Shown in pieces: positions 8,459 through 16,055 of a DNA stretch of 34,189 nucleotides. The stretch is taken from contig CAZGAH010000047.1 of the NCBI GenBank assembly GCA_964523295.1, positions 1-34,189 on the forward strand. Reading direction: 5' to 3'. Made by a program: the position numbers and the translations under genes. The notes under the pieces were generated by a model. It saw nothing but the letters and a program-made list of their open reading frames with translations. It did not search any database and was not told the origin of the DNA. The DNA comes from CAZGAH01 sp964523295. Lineage in GTDB: Bacteria; Desulfobacterota; Desulfovibrionia; Desulfovibrionales; Desulfovibrionaceae. Numbering within the stretch: the stretch's first letter is position 1; each line of letters opens with the position of its first letter.

Positions 8459-11400
8459 GTGCCGTACCAGGAAATGCCGAAATTGTTCGACGCCGGACAG
8501 CCCCCGCTGTCGCCCGGGCCGGTACTGTGGCGTCTGTTGCCTCCGCTGGCGGGGATGTTGCTGCTGCTGATCCTCGGCGCCGGCCTGCTGTTGTGGCAGG
8601 GGCGTCGTGCCCGTCTGGAAGAGTTCCTGTCCAGACAGCTTGCAGAGGTCGTCTCCGATGTACACGGCACGCTGAAAAATCAGGGCGAGCAGCTGGGCGC
8701 GATGCTGCAGGTCATTGCCGCGGATCCGCGCCTGCCACAGGCCTTGCGCGACGGAGACAAGGACCGCCTGCTGGCCGACTGGTCGCCTGCGTATGCAGCG
8801 TTGCGTCGGAAGGGCATCACCCGTTTTACCTTTTTGGACAGGCGCCGGCAGAGGATTCTGCGGGTACACCGGCCGGAGATGAGCGCTGGCGTCGATAACC
8901 GTTTCACCGTCCTGGAGGCCGAGCGGACGGGCGCGTCGTTTGCCGGTGTCGAGCTGTTCCTCGGGGCCACGGAGAGCCTCTGTCTGCTGGCGGTGCAGCC
9001 TGTTTTCGAGAACGCCGAACTCCTGGGCTACGTGGAGCTGGGCAAGGAGCTGGACGACGTGCTGGACGCGGGGCATATCCCCGTCGGGAACGAACTGGCC
9101 ATCACGTTGCGCAAGGAGTATCTGAACCGTCGGCGCTGGGAGGAGGCTGTGCGATCCGTGGGGCATGAACCCGACTGGGAGCGCCTGCCCCACAGCGTTA
9201 TTGCCTACGCCACGAAGGGCCGCCTGCCGGACGTTTTCGCGCCCGCCGCGGATCATGATCCCGCGACCATGACCGGGCATGGCGGATTCGACCAGACCAT
9301 TTCCTACGCGGAAAAATTCTGGCGAGTCAGTGCCTCGCCGTTTCAGGACGCGTCCGGCCGGGCTGTCGGCTGCCTGCTGGTCATGAGCGACGTCACGGCC
9401 GTCACGAAGAGCCTGTACGAGTCGATCATTCCGGGCACAATTGCGGCCGGAGTCATCCTGGCCGTGTTGCTGGGAGGCGTCGTCGTGCTGCTCAGGCGCA
9501 CGGACGCAGTGGTTCTGACGCAGCAGGAGGCGTTGCGTAAGAGCGAGGAACTGGCGTCAGCTACGCTGTTCTCCATCGGTGACGGGGTCATCGCCTGCGA
9601 TCGCGAGGGGCGGGTTGTGCTGCTCAACCCCGTGGCCGAAACCCTGACCGGCTGGACTCAGTCCGACGCGTGCGGCAGGCCTCTGGAGCAGGTTTTCACC
9701 ATTATCAACGAAGAGACGCGCGCTACGGTTGACAATCCGGTTGCCAGGGTCCTGCGCGAAGGCAAGATCGTGGGGCTGGCCAACCACAGCCTGCTCATCG
9801 CCAGGGACGGTTCCGAGCGGCCCGTGGCCGACAGCGCGGCGCCGCTCACGGACCTGAAGGGCGCCATCCGGGGCGTGGTGCTGACCTTCCGTGACCAGAC
9901 CCGGGAGCGCCAGGGCGAACGGTTCAGGCAGGATTACCAGACGCTGTTCCAGGAAATGCTCGACGGCTTCGCCGTGCATGAGCTGCTCTACGACGCCCGG
10001 GGGCTGCCCGCGGACTACCGCTTTCTGGCCGTCAATCCCGCCTTCGAGCGACTGGCCGGACTGGAGGCGGCCTCCTTACCCGGCCGGACGGTCCGGGAGG
10101 TGCTTCCCGGTATCGACGCGCGCTGGATCGAGCGCTACGCCCGCGTGGTCCGGACCGGCGAGCCGGCCTGGTTCGAAGACTACGCCAGCGAACTCGATCG
10201 GTACTACGAGGTCAAGGCATTTCGCACGGAACCGGGACGGTTCGCCACGGTCTTTTCCGATATTACCAGGCGCAAGCGGGCAGAGGCGTCGCTCATCGAG
10301 GCCAAAAACGCCGCCGAGGCGGCCAACGTGGCCAAATCCGCCTTTCTGGCCAACATGAGCCACGAGTTGCGGACCCCGCTCAACGGCGTCATGGGCATGT
10401 TGCAGCTGTTGCAACTCACCACCACGCTGGAGGAAAAGCAGCTCGAATACACCGGGTACGCCCTCGCGTCCTGCCGGCGGCTGGTACGGCTGCTGAGCGA
10501 CATTCTCGATCTGTCGCGCGTGGATGCCGGCAGACTGGAAATCGTGTGCGAAACCTTCAGCGTCGCCGAGGTACTGGACACGGTCGCCAACCTGTTCCTG
10601 CCGGCGGCCAGACAGAAAAGCCTGACACTGCGCACGACGGTCAGCTCCGATATGCCGGAAACGCTCCAGGGCGACGCAACCCGACTGCTGCAGGTGCTGA
10701 CAAACCTTGTCGGCAACGCCATCAAGTTCACGGACACCGGCCAGGTCGCGATCGAGGCCTTGGTTCTGCCCTCCGGGTGCCCGGAGGTCTGTCGTGCGCT
10801 CTTTATGGTCTCGGATACAGGACCCGGGATCCCGGACGAGCTGATGGAGGTCTTGTTTTCGCCCTTTACGCAGGGTGACGCGGGGTATACGCGCCGTTTT
10901 CAGGGCGCCGGGCTCGGGCTGGCCATTGTCGGCAAACTTGCGGGACTCATGGACGGATCCGTGTGCGTGGCGAGCGAGGAGGGCGAAGGCGCGACCGTCT
11001 GCTTTTCGGTGCCATTCCGAAAGAGCCCGGCGCCTGGCGTCGAACCCGTCGGACCTGTTACAGGAAACAGCATCATGTCAACGCCATGCCGTATCCTTCT
11101 GGCCGAAGATGACGAGGTCAGCGCCCATGTTGCCGCTCGCCAGCTCGAAAAGATGCACCACGAAGTCCGGGTCGTTTCCGACGGTCAAGAGGCCCTTGAG
11201 GTGCTCCAGGCCGAGCCGTTCGACCTGGTGCTGATGGACATTCAGATGCCGGTGATGGACGGCGCCGAGGCGACGCGCCGCATCCGCGCCGGCGAGGCCG
11301 GCAAAGACCGGGCCGACATTCCCATCATCGCCATGACCGCCTATGCCATGGCCGGCGACAGGGAAAAATTTCTGGGTCTGGGCCTGGACGCCTACCTGTC

Positions 11401-11476
11401 CAAGCCCATCGAACTGGATATGTTCAAACAGGCTGTCGCCGAGGCCTTGCGTCGACGAGAAGCCAGGCAGGGCTGA
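8459..11476 (+). CDS. Membrane hybrid sensor histidine kinase (Cache-PAS-PAS-HisKA-HATPase-REC)
   Basis: The product is 1005 residues from GTG 8459. Transmembrane helix 1 (about residues 23-45) and helix 2 (about 320-345) flank a periplasmic sensor. Its FxxLRVHxP-type core and later AVQPVFENAELLGYVELG resemble double-Cache (dCache_3) ligand-binding domains. Two PAS domains follow in the cytoplasm. HisKA has the phosphoacceptor His635 in SHELRTPLNG, and the ATPase has N-box NAIKFTDTG and G-boxes DTGPGIP and GAGLGLAI. A C-terminal receiver (EDD, LMDIQMP with Asp927, SKPI) completes a phosphorelay. The output is unknown because there is no separate regulator or Hpt protein beside it. The CULT-protein gene follows 60 bp later on the same strand and may be co-transcribed. 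Confidence 0.92.
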   Translation: MPYQEMPKLFDAGQPPLSPGPVLWRLLPPLAGMLLLLILGAGLLLWQGRRARLEEFLSRQLAEVVSDVHGTLKNQGEQLGAMLQVIAADPRLPQALRDGDKDRLLADWSPAYAALRRKGITRFTFLDRRRQRILRVHRPEMSAGVDNRFTVLEAERTGASFAGVELFLGATESLCLLAVQPVFENAELLGYVELGKELDDVLDAGHIPVGNELAITLRKEYLNRRRWEEAVRSVGHEPDWERLPHSVIAYATKGRLPDVFAPAADHDPATMTGHGGFDQTISYAEKFWRVSASPFQDASGRAVGCLLVMSDVTAVTKSLYESIIPGTIAAGVILAVLLGGVVVLLRRTDAVVLTQQEALRKSEELASATLFSIGDGVIACDREGRVVLLNPVAETLTGWTQSDACGRPLEQVFTIINEETRATVDNPVARVLREGKIVGLANHSLLIARDGSERPVADSAAPLTDLKGAIRGVVLTFRDQTRERQGERFRQDYQTLFQEMLDGFAVHELLYDARGLPADYRFLAVNPAFERLAGLEAASLPGRTVREVLPGIDARWIERYARVVRTGEPAWFEDYASELDRYYEVKAFRTEPGRFATVFSDITRRKRAEASLIEAKNAAEAANVAKSAFLANMSHELRTPLNGVMGMLQLLQLTTTLEEKQLEYTGYALASCRRLVRLLSDILDLSRVDAGRLEIVCETFSVAEVLDTVANLFLPAARQKSLTLRTTVSSDMPETLQGDATRLLQVLTNLVGNAIKFTDTGQVAIEALVLPSGCPEVCRALFMVSDTGPGIPDELMEVLFSPFTQGDAGYTRRFQGAGLGLAIVGKLAGLMDGSVCVASEEGEGATVCFSVPFRKSPAPGVEPVGPVTGNSIMSTPCRILLAEDDEVSAHVAARQLEKMHHEVRVVSDGQEALEVLQAEPFDLVLMDIQMPVMDGAEATRRIRAGEAGKDRADIPIIAMTAYAMAGDREKFLGLGLDAYLSKPIELDMFKQAVAEALRRREARQG

Positions 11477-11536
11477 GCCCCTCGACGTGCGTCGCAAACG
11501 AGCCCGGTCCGTTGCCATGGCTGCGGGGAGGTATGC

Positions 11537-12007
11537 ATGATCCCTACGCGGGGTGTCTTCGCTGCCGGAGGCACGAACCAGGCCGTCTGGCGCGCGCGCG
11601 AGCGGCATCCTCTCCCCTCGGGGCCGGAGGATACGCCCGGGCAAAATCCCGACGCGGAGGCCACCCTCGCCGACGGGGGCCGTTACCTGCGCTGCCGGTC
11701 CTGCGGTCGGCGCATTGCGCCCGAGGCGGCGCGCTGCGCCGTCATGGGTCAGCATCACCATACCTTTTGCAATCCGCATGGCCTGGTCTTCGAACTGGGC
11801 TGCTTCGAGCACGCGCCCGGCTGCCTGGGCGTGGGCGACCTGTCGCCGGAATTCACCTGGTTCCCCGGCTATGCCTGGCAGCCGACGATCTGTCGCGGCT
11901 GCCGGCTGCACCTGGGCTGGCGCTACGTCGCCGCGCACGGGGCCGCGTTTTTCGGCTTGATTCTCCCGCTTCTGGAGCCGGAAACCGGGGACGACGCCTC
12001 GCCGTGA
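11537..12007 (+). CDS. Bacterial CULT-domain protein (cereblon thalidomide-binding-domain-like)
   Basis: The product is 156 residues from ATG 11537 (GGGGAGG six bases upstream). Residues ~50-150 match the CULT fold, the ligand-binding domain of eukaryotic cereblon and of single-domain bacterial proteins. Zinc ligands are Cys53/Cys56 (CRSC) and Cys119/Cys122 (CRGC). An NPHG turn sits at 79-82 and FTWFPGYAW at 106-114. The three aromatic-cage tryptophans line up as Trp108, Trp114 and Trp128 (HLGWRY). Cereblon uses this cage to bind glutarimide/uracil-like rings and C-terminal cyclic imides. The natural ligand in bacteria is not settled. The first 45 residues look disordered. There is no signal peptide, so it is probably cytoplasmic. 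Confidence 0.88.
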   Translation: MIPTRGVFAAGGTNQAVWRARERHPLPSGPEDTPGQNPDAEATLADGGRYLRCRSCGRRIAPEAARCAVMGQHHHTFCNPHGLVFELGCFEHAPGCLGVGDLSPEFTWFPGYAWQPTICRGCRLHLGWRYVAAHGAAFFGLILPLLEPETGDDASP

Positions 12008-12087
12008 CTCCGACGCGCCGCTCGCGGTAAAGGCCGGCGTCCTTTCTCGCGCTCCGGGGACTCCTGCGGGGGAGGGACACTTTTTCC

Positions 12088-12115
12088 TTGCAATCGTGGA
12101 GCGAGATTCTATACT
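12088..12115 (+). promoter_or_regulatory. Candidate sigma70 promoter giving a leaderless ATPase mRNA
   Basis: TTGCAA (12088-12093) and TATACT (12110-12115) are 16 bases apart. Transcription would start about seven bases after the -10, at roughly 12122-12123, which is the ATG itself. No Shine-Dalgarno sequence precedes that ATG, which fits leaderless translation. Confidence 0.5.
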
Positions 12116-12122
12116 TGCGGCC

Positions 12123-13274
12123 ATGATTCAACGCCGATTGTTTTCTCAGTTGCGCGACCGTTTGCGCCGGTTTCCGGCTGTGGTCCTGTCCGGACCCCGA
12201 CGGGTCGGTAAGACGACACTGGCCCTGGCCCTGGCCAGCGAGATGGACGCCGTCTATCTGGACCTGGAGTCCGAGGCGGACAGAACGAAACTGGCCGACC
12301 CGGCGTTGTATCTGCGCACGCATGCGCGCCGGTTGGTCATCCTGGACGAGGTACACCGGCTACCGGATTTGTTCGCGGCGTTGCGGAATCTGATCGACGA
12401 GGAACCGGCACCGGGCCGTTTCCTGCTCCTCGCCTCGACCGACCTGAGTTCTATCCCGCGCGCCGGCGAGGCTCTGGGCGGGCTCATGAGCCGTCTGGAG
12501 CTTGCGCCGCTGGACATGCTCGAAACCGAGCTGGCCCTGGAGACGCTCTGGCTGCGCGGAGGCTTTCCCGAGAGCGTTCTTGCCGCCGACGACGCGCAGA
12601 GCCTGCTCTGGCGGCGCAATTTTCTGAGCATCTATCTCGAGCGCGACATCCCGCAACTGGGCTCACGGATATCAGCGGCCACGCTACGCCGCTTCTGGAC
12701 CATGCTGGCGCACGCGCAGGGCGGTCTGTTCAACGCGGCGCAGCTGTCCCGCGGCCTGGGAGTCACGGGCAAGACGGTCGCGAATTATCTGGACATGTTT
12801 TCGGCGCTGATGCTGGTGCGCCGGCTTCCGGCCTGGCGCGGCAATGTCGGCAAGCGGCTGGTCAAGTCCCCGAAGGTCTACGTTCGGGACAGCGGCCTGG
12901 CGCACGCCCTGCTCGGCATCCACCATTTCGAAACCCTGATGGGCCACCCGGCCGTTGGTCCGAGCTGGGAGGGGTTTCTGGTCGAAAACTGCCTGGCCGT
13001 CGCGCCTGCCGGCGTCAATGCCTGCTTCTACCGCACGGCCGCCGGAGCGGAAATCGACCTTTTGCTGGAAATGCCCGGAGGCGAATGCTGGGCCGTCGCG
13101 ATCCGTCTGGGCCTGACGCCGCGCCTGGAAAAGGGCTTTCAGATGGCCCGCGCGGACCTCAAGCCCACGCGCAGCTTCGTGATCACCTCCGGCCGCGGTC
13201 GCTATTCCCTGGGTGAGGGCGTAGAGGCGGTGGGGATCGTGGAGATGCTGGAGTTGCTGAGTCGGGGCGAATGA
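12123..13274 (+). CDS. AAA (AAA_14) ATPase with DUF4143 C-terminal domain
   Basis: The product is 383 residues. Walker A GPRRVGKTT is at 24-32 and Walker B LVILDEVHRL at 71-80, followed by an STDLSS sensor-1 stretch. The C-terminal part has the DUF4143 pattern: YLERDIPQL, LGVTGKTVANYLDML-like helix-turn-helix, KVYVRDSGLAHALLG, then SWEGFLVEN and AGAEIDLLLE. DUF4143 ends in a PD-(D/E)xK nuclease-like fold. Here the usual E-x-K is replaced by AIR (AVAIRLG), so nuclease activity is doubtful. These proteins are common accessory or mobile-associated ATPases of unknown role. ATG 12123 was chosen over the in-frame GTG 12096 because the latter overlaps the promoter and neither has a ribosome site. 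Confidence 0.9.
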   Translation: MIQRRLFSQLRDRLRRFPAVVLSGPRRVGKTTLALALASEMDAVYLDLESEADRTKLADPALYLRTHARRLVILDEVHRLPDLFAALRNLIDEEPAPGRFLLLASTDLSSIPRAGEALGGLMSRLELAPLDMLETELALETLWLRGGFPESVLAADDAQSLLWRRNFLSIYLERDIPQLGSRISAATLRRFWTMLAHAQGGLFNAAQLSRGLGVTGKTVANYLDMFSALMLVRRLPAWRGNVGKRLVKSPKVYVRDSGLAHALLGIHHFETLMGHPAVGPSWEGFLVENCLAVAPAGVNACFYRTAAGAEIDLLLEMPGGECWAVAIRLGLTPRLEKGFQMARADLKPTRSFVITSGRGRYSLGEGVEAVGIVEMLELLSRGE

Positions 13275-13386
13275 TCGGGGCAGCTCGTGAGGCTTGAATG
13301 CGGCTTAGGAACGGCGTACAGAGTCGTAAGCGGGAGACCGGGGTGGCGGTCCGCTTGCCCTGTCGCGCCTGCTAAGGAGTGACTTC

Positions 13387-13638
13387 ATGACGACGTTGAC
13401 CCTGGAAGTGCCGGTGGATGTGTTTTCCTCGTTGCGGCGCTCGCCGGAGGAATTCGCCGAGGCTATGCGCCTGGCTGCGGCCATGCATTGGTATTCGAGC
13501 GGTGTTGTGTCTCAGGAAAAGGCCGCGCGTATCGCTGGGCTTGACCGTGCCGGGTTTCTGGACGCCCTGGCCCGCGAGGGGCGTGACGTGTTTCTCGTCG
13601 ACATGCGCGACCTGGCCCGTGAAGTTGATCGTGGCTAG
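13387..13638 (+). CDS. UPF0175 family small protein, probable antitoxin
   Basis: The product is 83 residues from ATG 13387 (AAGGAG nine bases upstream). It has the UPF0175 pattern: an N-terminal strand (TLTLEVPVDV), the helix SPEEFAEAMRLAAAMHWYSSG, then VSQEKAARIAGLDRAGFLDALA, a helix-turn-helix-like segment that could bind DNA. It overlaps the next gene by eight bases. UPF0175 with DUF3368 is a recurrent gene pair predicted to be toxin-antitoxin. UPF0175 would be the DNA-binding antitoxin. Function is inferred from family and arrangement. Confidence 0.85.
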   Translation: MTTLTLEVPVDVFSSLRRSPEEFAEAMRLAAAMHWYSSGVVSQEKAARIAGLDRAGFLDALAREGRDVFLVDMRDLAREVDRG

Positions 13639-14113
13639 TCTTGCCGCTGTCAACGCTTCGCCGCTGATTTATCTGTCGCGCGCGGGCTATCTCTGGTTGC
13701 TGCAACTGGCCTCGCCTGAAGTTGCTGCGCCTCAAGCCGTTGTCGAAGAATTGCAGCGTCGAGGCCCGGATGACATCACAGTGCTCGCTATCGAAAGTAC
13801 GCCGTGGCTGCGTGTTACCCCCGTATCACCAGCGCCCCCGGAACTGTTGTTTTGGGATTTAGGAGCCGGAGAGACTGCGGTCTTGCAATGGGCGCTTCAA
13901 AATCACGGCGAGGCCATCATCGACGATCTCGCTGCTCGTCGTTGCGCCGCAGCCTTTGGCGTTGCTGTCCGCGGAACGCTGGGACTGGTGTTGGTGGCCA
14001 GGAAACGTGGGGACATCAAAGCAGCCAGGCCCGTCATCGAGGAGCTTCGCCGCGCAGGCATGTATCTTTCCCCTCGCGTCATTCAGGAAGCGCTGACGCT
14101 GGTCGGGGAATAG
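13631..14113 (+). CDS. DUF3368 PIN-like nuclease, probable toxin
   Basis: The product is 160 residues from GTG 13631, which lies inside the end of the UPF0175 gene (stop at 13636-13638), so translation is probably coupled. It shows the DUF3368/PIN layout: VNASPLIYLSRAG at the N-terminus, DLGAGETAVLQWA in the middle with acidic Asp and Glu, AIIDDLAARRCA with Asp-Asp, then the GTLGLVLVARKRG helix typical of the family. PIN domains cut RNA with a cluster of acidic residues. The first position here is Asn rather than Asp, a variant I believe is frequent in DUF3368. RNase activity is expected but not demonstrated. A 60-codon frame extension upstream is antisense-like and not used. Confidence 0.87.
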   Translation: MASLAAVNASPLIYLSRAGYLWLLQLASPEVAAPQAVVEELQRRGPDDITVLAIESTPWLRVTPVSPAPPELLFWDLGAGETAVLQWALQNHGEAIIDDLAARRCAAAFGVAVRGTLGLVLVARKRGDIKAARPVIEELRRAGMYLSPRVIQEALTLVGE

Positions 14114-14431
14114 GGGCGAATAGCAGGACAGGATTCCTTCTCCCCAGCGATTGCCCTGCACGCTTTGCGTGTCCGGGCTGCGCTTCCTCAGAGTTTTACT
14201 ACAACAAGTACCCCCTGCTTTTCGGCAGCGTCCAGGCCTTGCCCGGGACAACCGGCTGAGTTGTAAAGGCAGTCTTCAGGGAGTGGGAAATCCCTTGACG
14301 CCCGCGTACGCTTTCCCTACGAAGGGCATGTCTGCGGTAGAGGCCATGGTGGCTGGCAATTCACATTACAACTGCTGGGCGGGCGTTGTAATCCGGCGAC
14401 ACGAACCCGCGTATAGGGCATGGGGGCGAGT
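14114..14431. other. Non-coding spacer upstream of the serine protease gene
   Basis: No convincing gene lies in these 318 bp. It holds a small CACGC/GCGTG hairpin near 14159-14172 and several GTTGTAA-type words, including an extra copy at 14260-14267. The 8-bp inverted repeat at 14365-14392 is listed separately. The region is likely the promoter area of the protease/NlpC pair. Confidence 0.5.
14365..14392. promoter_or_regulatory. Candidate operator: 8-bp inverted repeat
   Basis: ATTACAAC (14365-14372) and its exact reverse complement GTTGTAAT (14385-14392) are separated by 12 bases, about 40 bp before the protease start. A third half-site-like GTTGTAAA lies at 14260-14267. The spacing suits a dimeric regulator. 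It has no T-tract, so it is not a terminator. Confidence 0.45.
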
Positions 14432-15190
14432 ATGAACAGTATTCCTACGCAACGAATCGATTTCCGCAGGTTTTTCGCCGCGTTGGCTGCGCTCTGCGTG
14501 TTCGCGGCCCTGGTCCTGCTTTTGCCCGCTCCGGCCCTGGCCATCGACGCGCAGAAGCTGTTCAACGCCAGCGCGGAGTCCGTGGTCGTGGTGGTCAACA
14601 TCGACAACTACGGCAATGCGGCCAAATTCGGTACCGGCTTTTTCATCCAGGACGGCCGGCTTATTGCCACGAATTTTCACGTCATCGACCAGGCCTCGGA
14701 GATACAGATCAAGCTCGCTGACGGCAAGATTCTCAAGGCGCAGAGCGTGCAGGCGGTCAGCCGCGAGAACGACATCGCCATTATCCGCATGGACGCGTCC
14801 GGAAAGCCCCTGAATCTGACCGAGGCCATTCCTCAGGTGGGGCAGGAGATCGTGGCCATTGGTCATCCCGTCGGTCTGGAGCGGACCGTGTCCACGGGTA
14901 TTGTCAGCGGCATCCGACGCAAGGACAAAACGACCGTGTACCAGATCACCGCGCCCATTTCGCCCGGGAGCAGCGGCGGGCCGGTGCTCAGCGCGCAGGG
15001 CGAGGTGCTCGGCGTGACCACCTTTCAGGCCCAGGCAGGCCAGAATCTCAATTTCGCCGTGCCGTCGAGCTATATCAAGGAACTGCTTGGCTCGGGCGGC
15101 GGGAGCGGCAATTTTTCCATGGTTCCCAAGACCAAACTGGAAATAGAAACCGGCAAGAGCGGCATCGTCATCAAGGCCAAAAACAAATAG
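14432..15190 (+). CDS. Secreted trypsin-like serine protease (Deg/HtrA-type protease domain, no PDZ)
   Basis: The product is 252 residues from ATG 14432, behind GGGGGCGAG. An ATG at 14420 would add four residues. The signal peptide has a hydrophobic run at residues ~15-33 ending PALA. The catalytic triad is visible: His83 in TNFHVID, Asp114 in ENDIAII and Ser181 in SPGSSGGPV. These are HtrA-type contexts. The protein ends soon after the protease domain with a Gly-rich segment and a Lys-rich tail, with no PDZ domain, so regulation differs from DegP. The location is probably periplasmic or inner-membrane anchored. The NlpC-like gene follows after 15 bp, so the two likely form an envelope-acting operon. 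Confidence 0.9.
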   Translation: MNSIPTQRIDFRRFFAALAALCVFAALVLLLPAPALAIDAQKLFNASAESVVVVVNIDNYGNAAKFGTGFFIQDGRLIATNFHVIDQASEIQIKLADGKILKAQSVQAVSRENDIAIIRMDASGKPLNLTEAIPQVGQEIVAIGHPVGLERTVSTGIVSGIRRKDKTTVYQITAPISPGSSGGPVLSAQGEVLGVTTFQAQAGQNLNFAVPSSYIKELLGSGGGSGNFSMVPKTKLEIETGKSGIVIKAKNK

Positions 15191-15205
15191 AAAGCACGGT
15201 ACCGG

Positions 15206-16039
15206 ATGTCCATGTCATCTCCGCTGATCTCGCGCTTGTCCTGGCTCGCCCCGGTGCTTGCCGTGGTTGCGCTGTTTTTCGTCTGCCTGTCGGCCGGACT
15301 CGCCCCGTGCGCGGCGAGGCCCGAGTCTCGTTCCGGGCGCAGCGCCGGCCCCTGCCCGGCGAACCGCGATCCGGTTGCCGTGGCCGAGGCCTTTGTCGGC
15401 GTGCCCTACCGCCAGGATGGCGTGCTGGACAGCCAGGGGCGCTATGTCACTTTTCAGCGACCGGACAAGGTCTTCACCACGCCCGGGCTGAATTGCAGCG
15501 GGCTGGTTCTGGCCTTGACCCGTTGTCTGTACGGGCGGGACACGAGCCTGAAGGCTGCCATGCGCGACCGGCACGGCGACAGCGGGCCGATGGCCGCGGG
15601 GGGGCAGGACTGGGATTTCGGTTGGGATTTCATTCTCAACATCAGCGAAGGGCTGGAGCGGCGCGTGCTCGATCCCGAGCCGAAGGCTCAGGGCGCGCCG
15701 CAGGCGGACGGCATCGGGCTGCGGGGATTCGCCGTCCACGATGACCAGGCCTGGCGGCAGATTCTGCCGAGGATCAGGCCGGGCTTCGTCTATCTGGCCA
15801 GTCTGAGCGGCTATCGTTCGGGCCGGCTGCTGCATCATCACGTGGGCGTGATCCTGGCCGACGGTCAGGGTCGGGTCCTGCTCTTTCACGCCACGCCCAA
15901 AGGTGGCGGAGTGCATCGACTGGACCTGAACTCTGCCGCCGGACTGGCCGCCTTTCAGGGGCTGTATCCGGATACGCCCGAACGCGACGAAAAGTTATTA
16001 GCCGAACGCATTCTCATTCTGGAGACCCGGCGTCCGTGA
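15206..16039 (+). CDS. NlpC/P60-like cysteine peptidase, exported
   Basis: The product is 277 residues from ATG 15206. A second ATG two codons later is equally possible. An N-terminal hydrophobic segment (residues ~13-34) is a signal peptide or anchor. The core matches NlpC/P60-type papain-like hydrolases: VAVAEAFVGVPYRQDG, then the nucleophile Cys97 in GLNCSGLVLAL, and the catalytic His212 in HHHVGVIL. Such enzymes cut peptidoglycan stem peptides or related amide bonds. The region between Cys and His is longer than in typical NlpC domains. It lies 15 bp after the serine protease gene, and its stop is 16 bp from the convergent MotA-like gene's stop. Confidence 0.82.
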   Translation: MSMSSPLISRLSWLAPVLAVVALFFVCLSAGLAPCAARPESRSGRSAGPCPANRDPVAVAEAFVGVPYRQDGVLDSQGRYVTFQRPDKVFTTPGLNCSGLVLALTRCLYGRDTSLKAAMRDRHGDSGPMAAGGQDWDFGWDFILNISEGLERRVLDPEPKAQGAPQADGIGLRGFAVHDDQAWRQILPRIRPGFVYLASLSGYRSGRLLHHHVGVILADGQGRVLLFHATPKGGGVHRLDLNSAAGLAAFQGLYPDTPERDEKLLAERILILETRRP

Positions 16040-16055
16040 CCGCGCGTGCTCGCCC

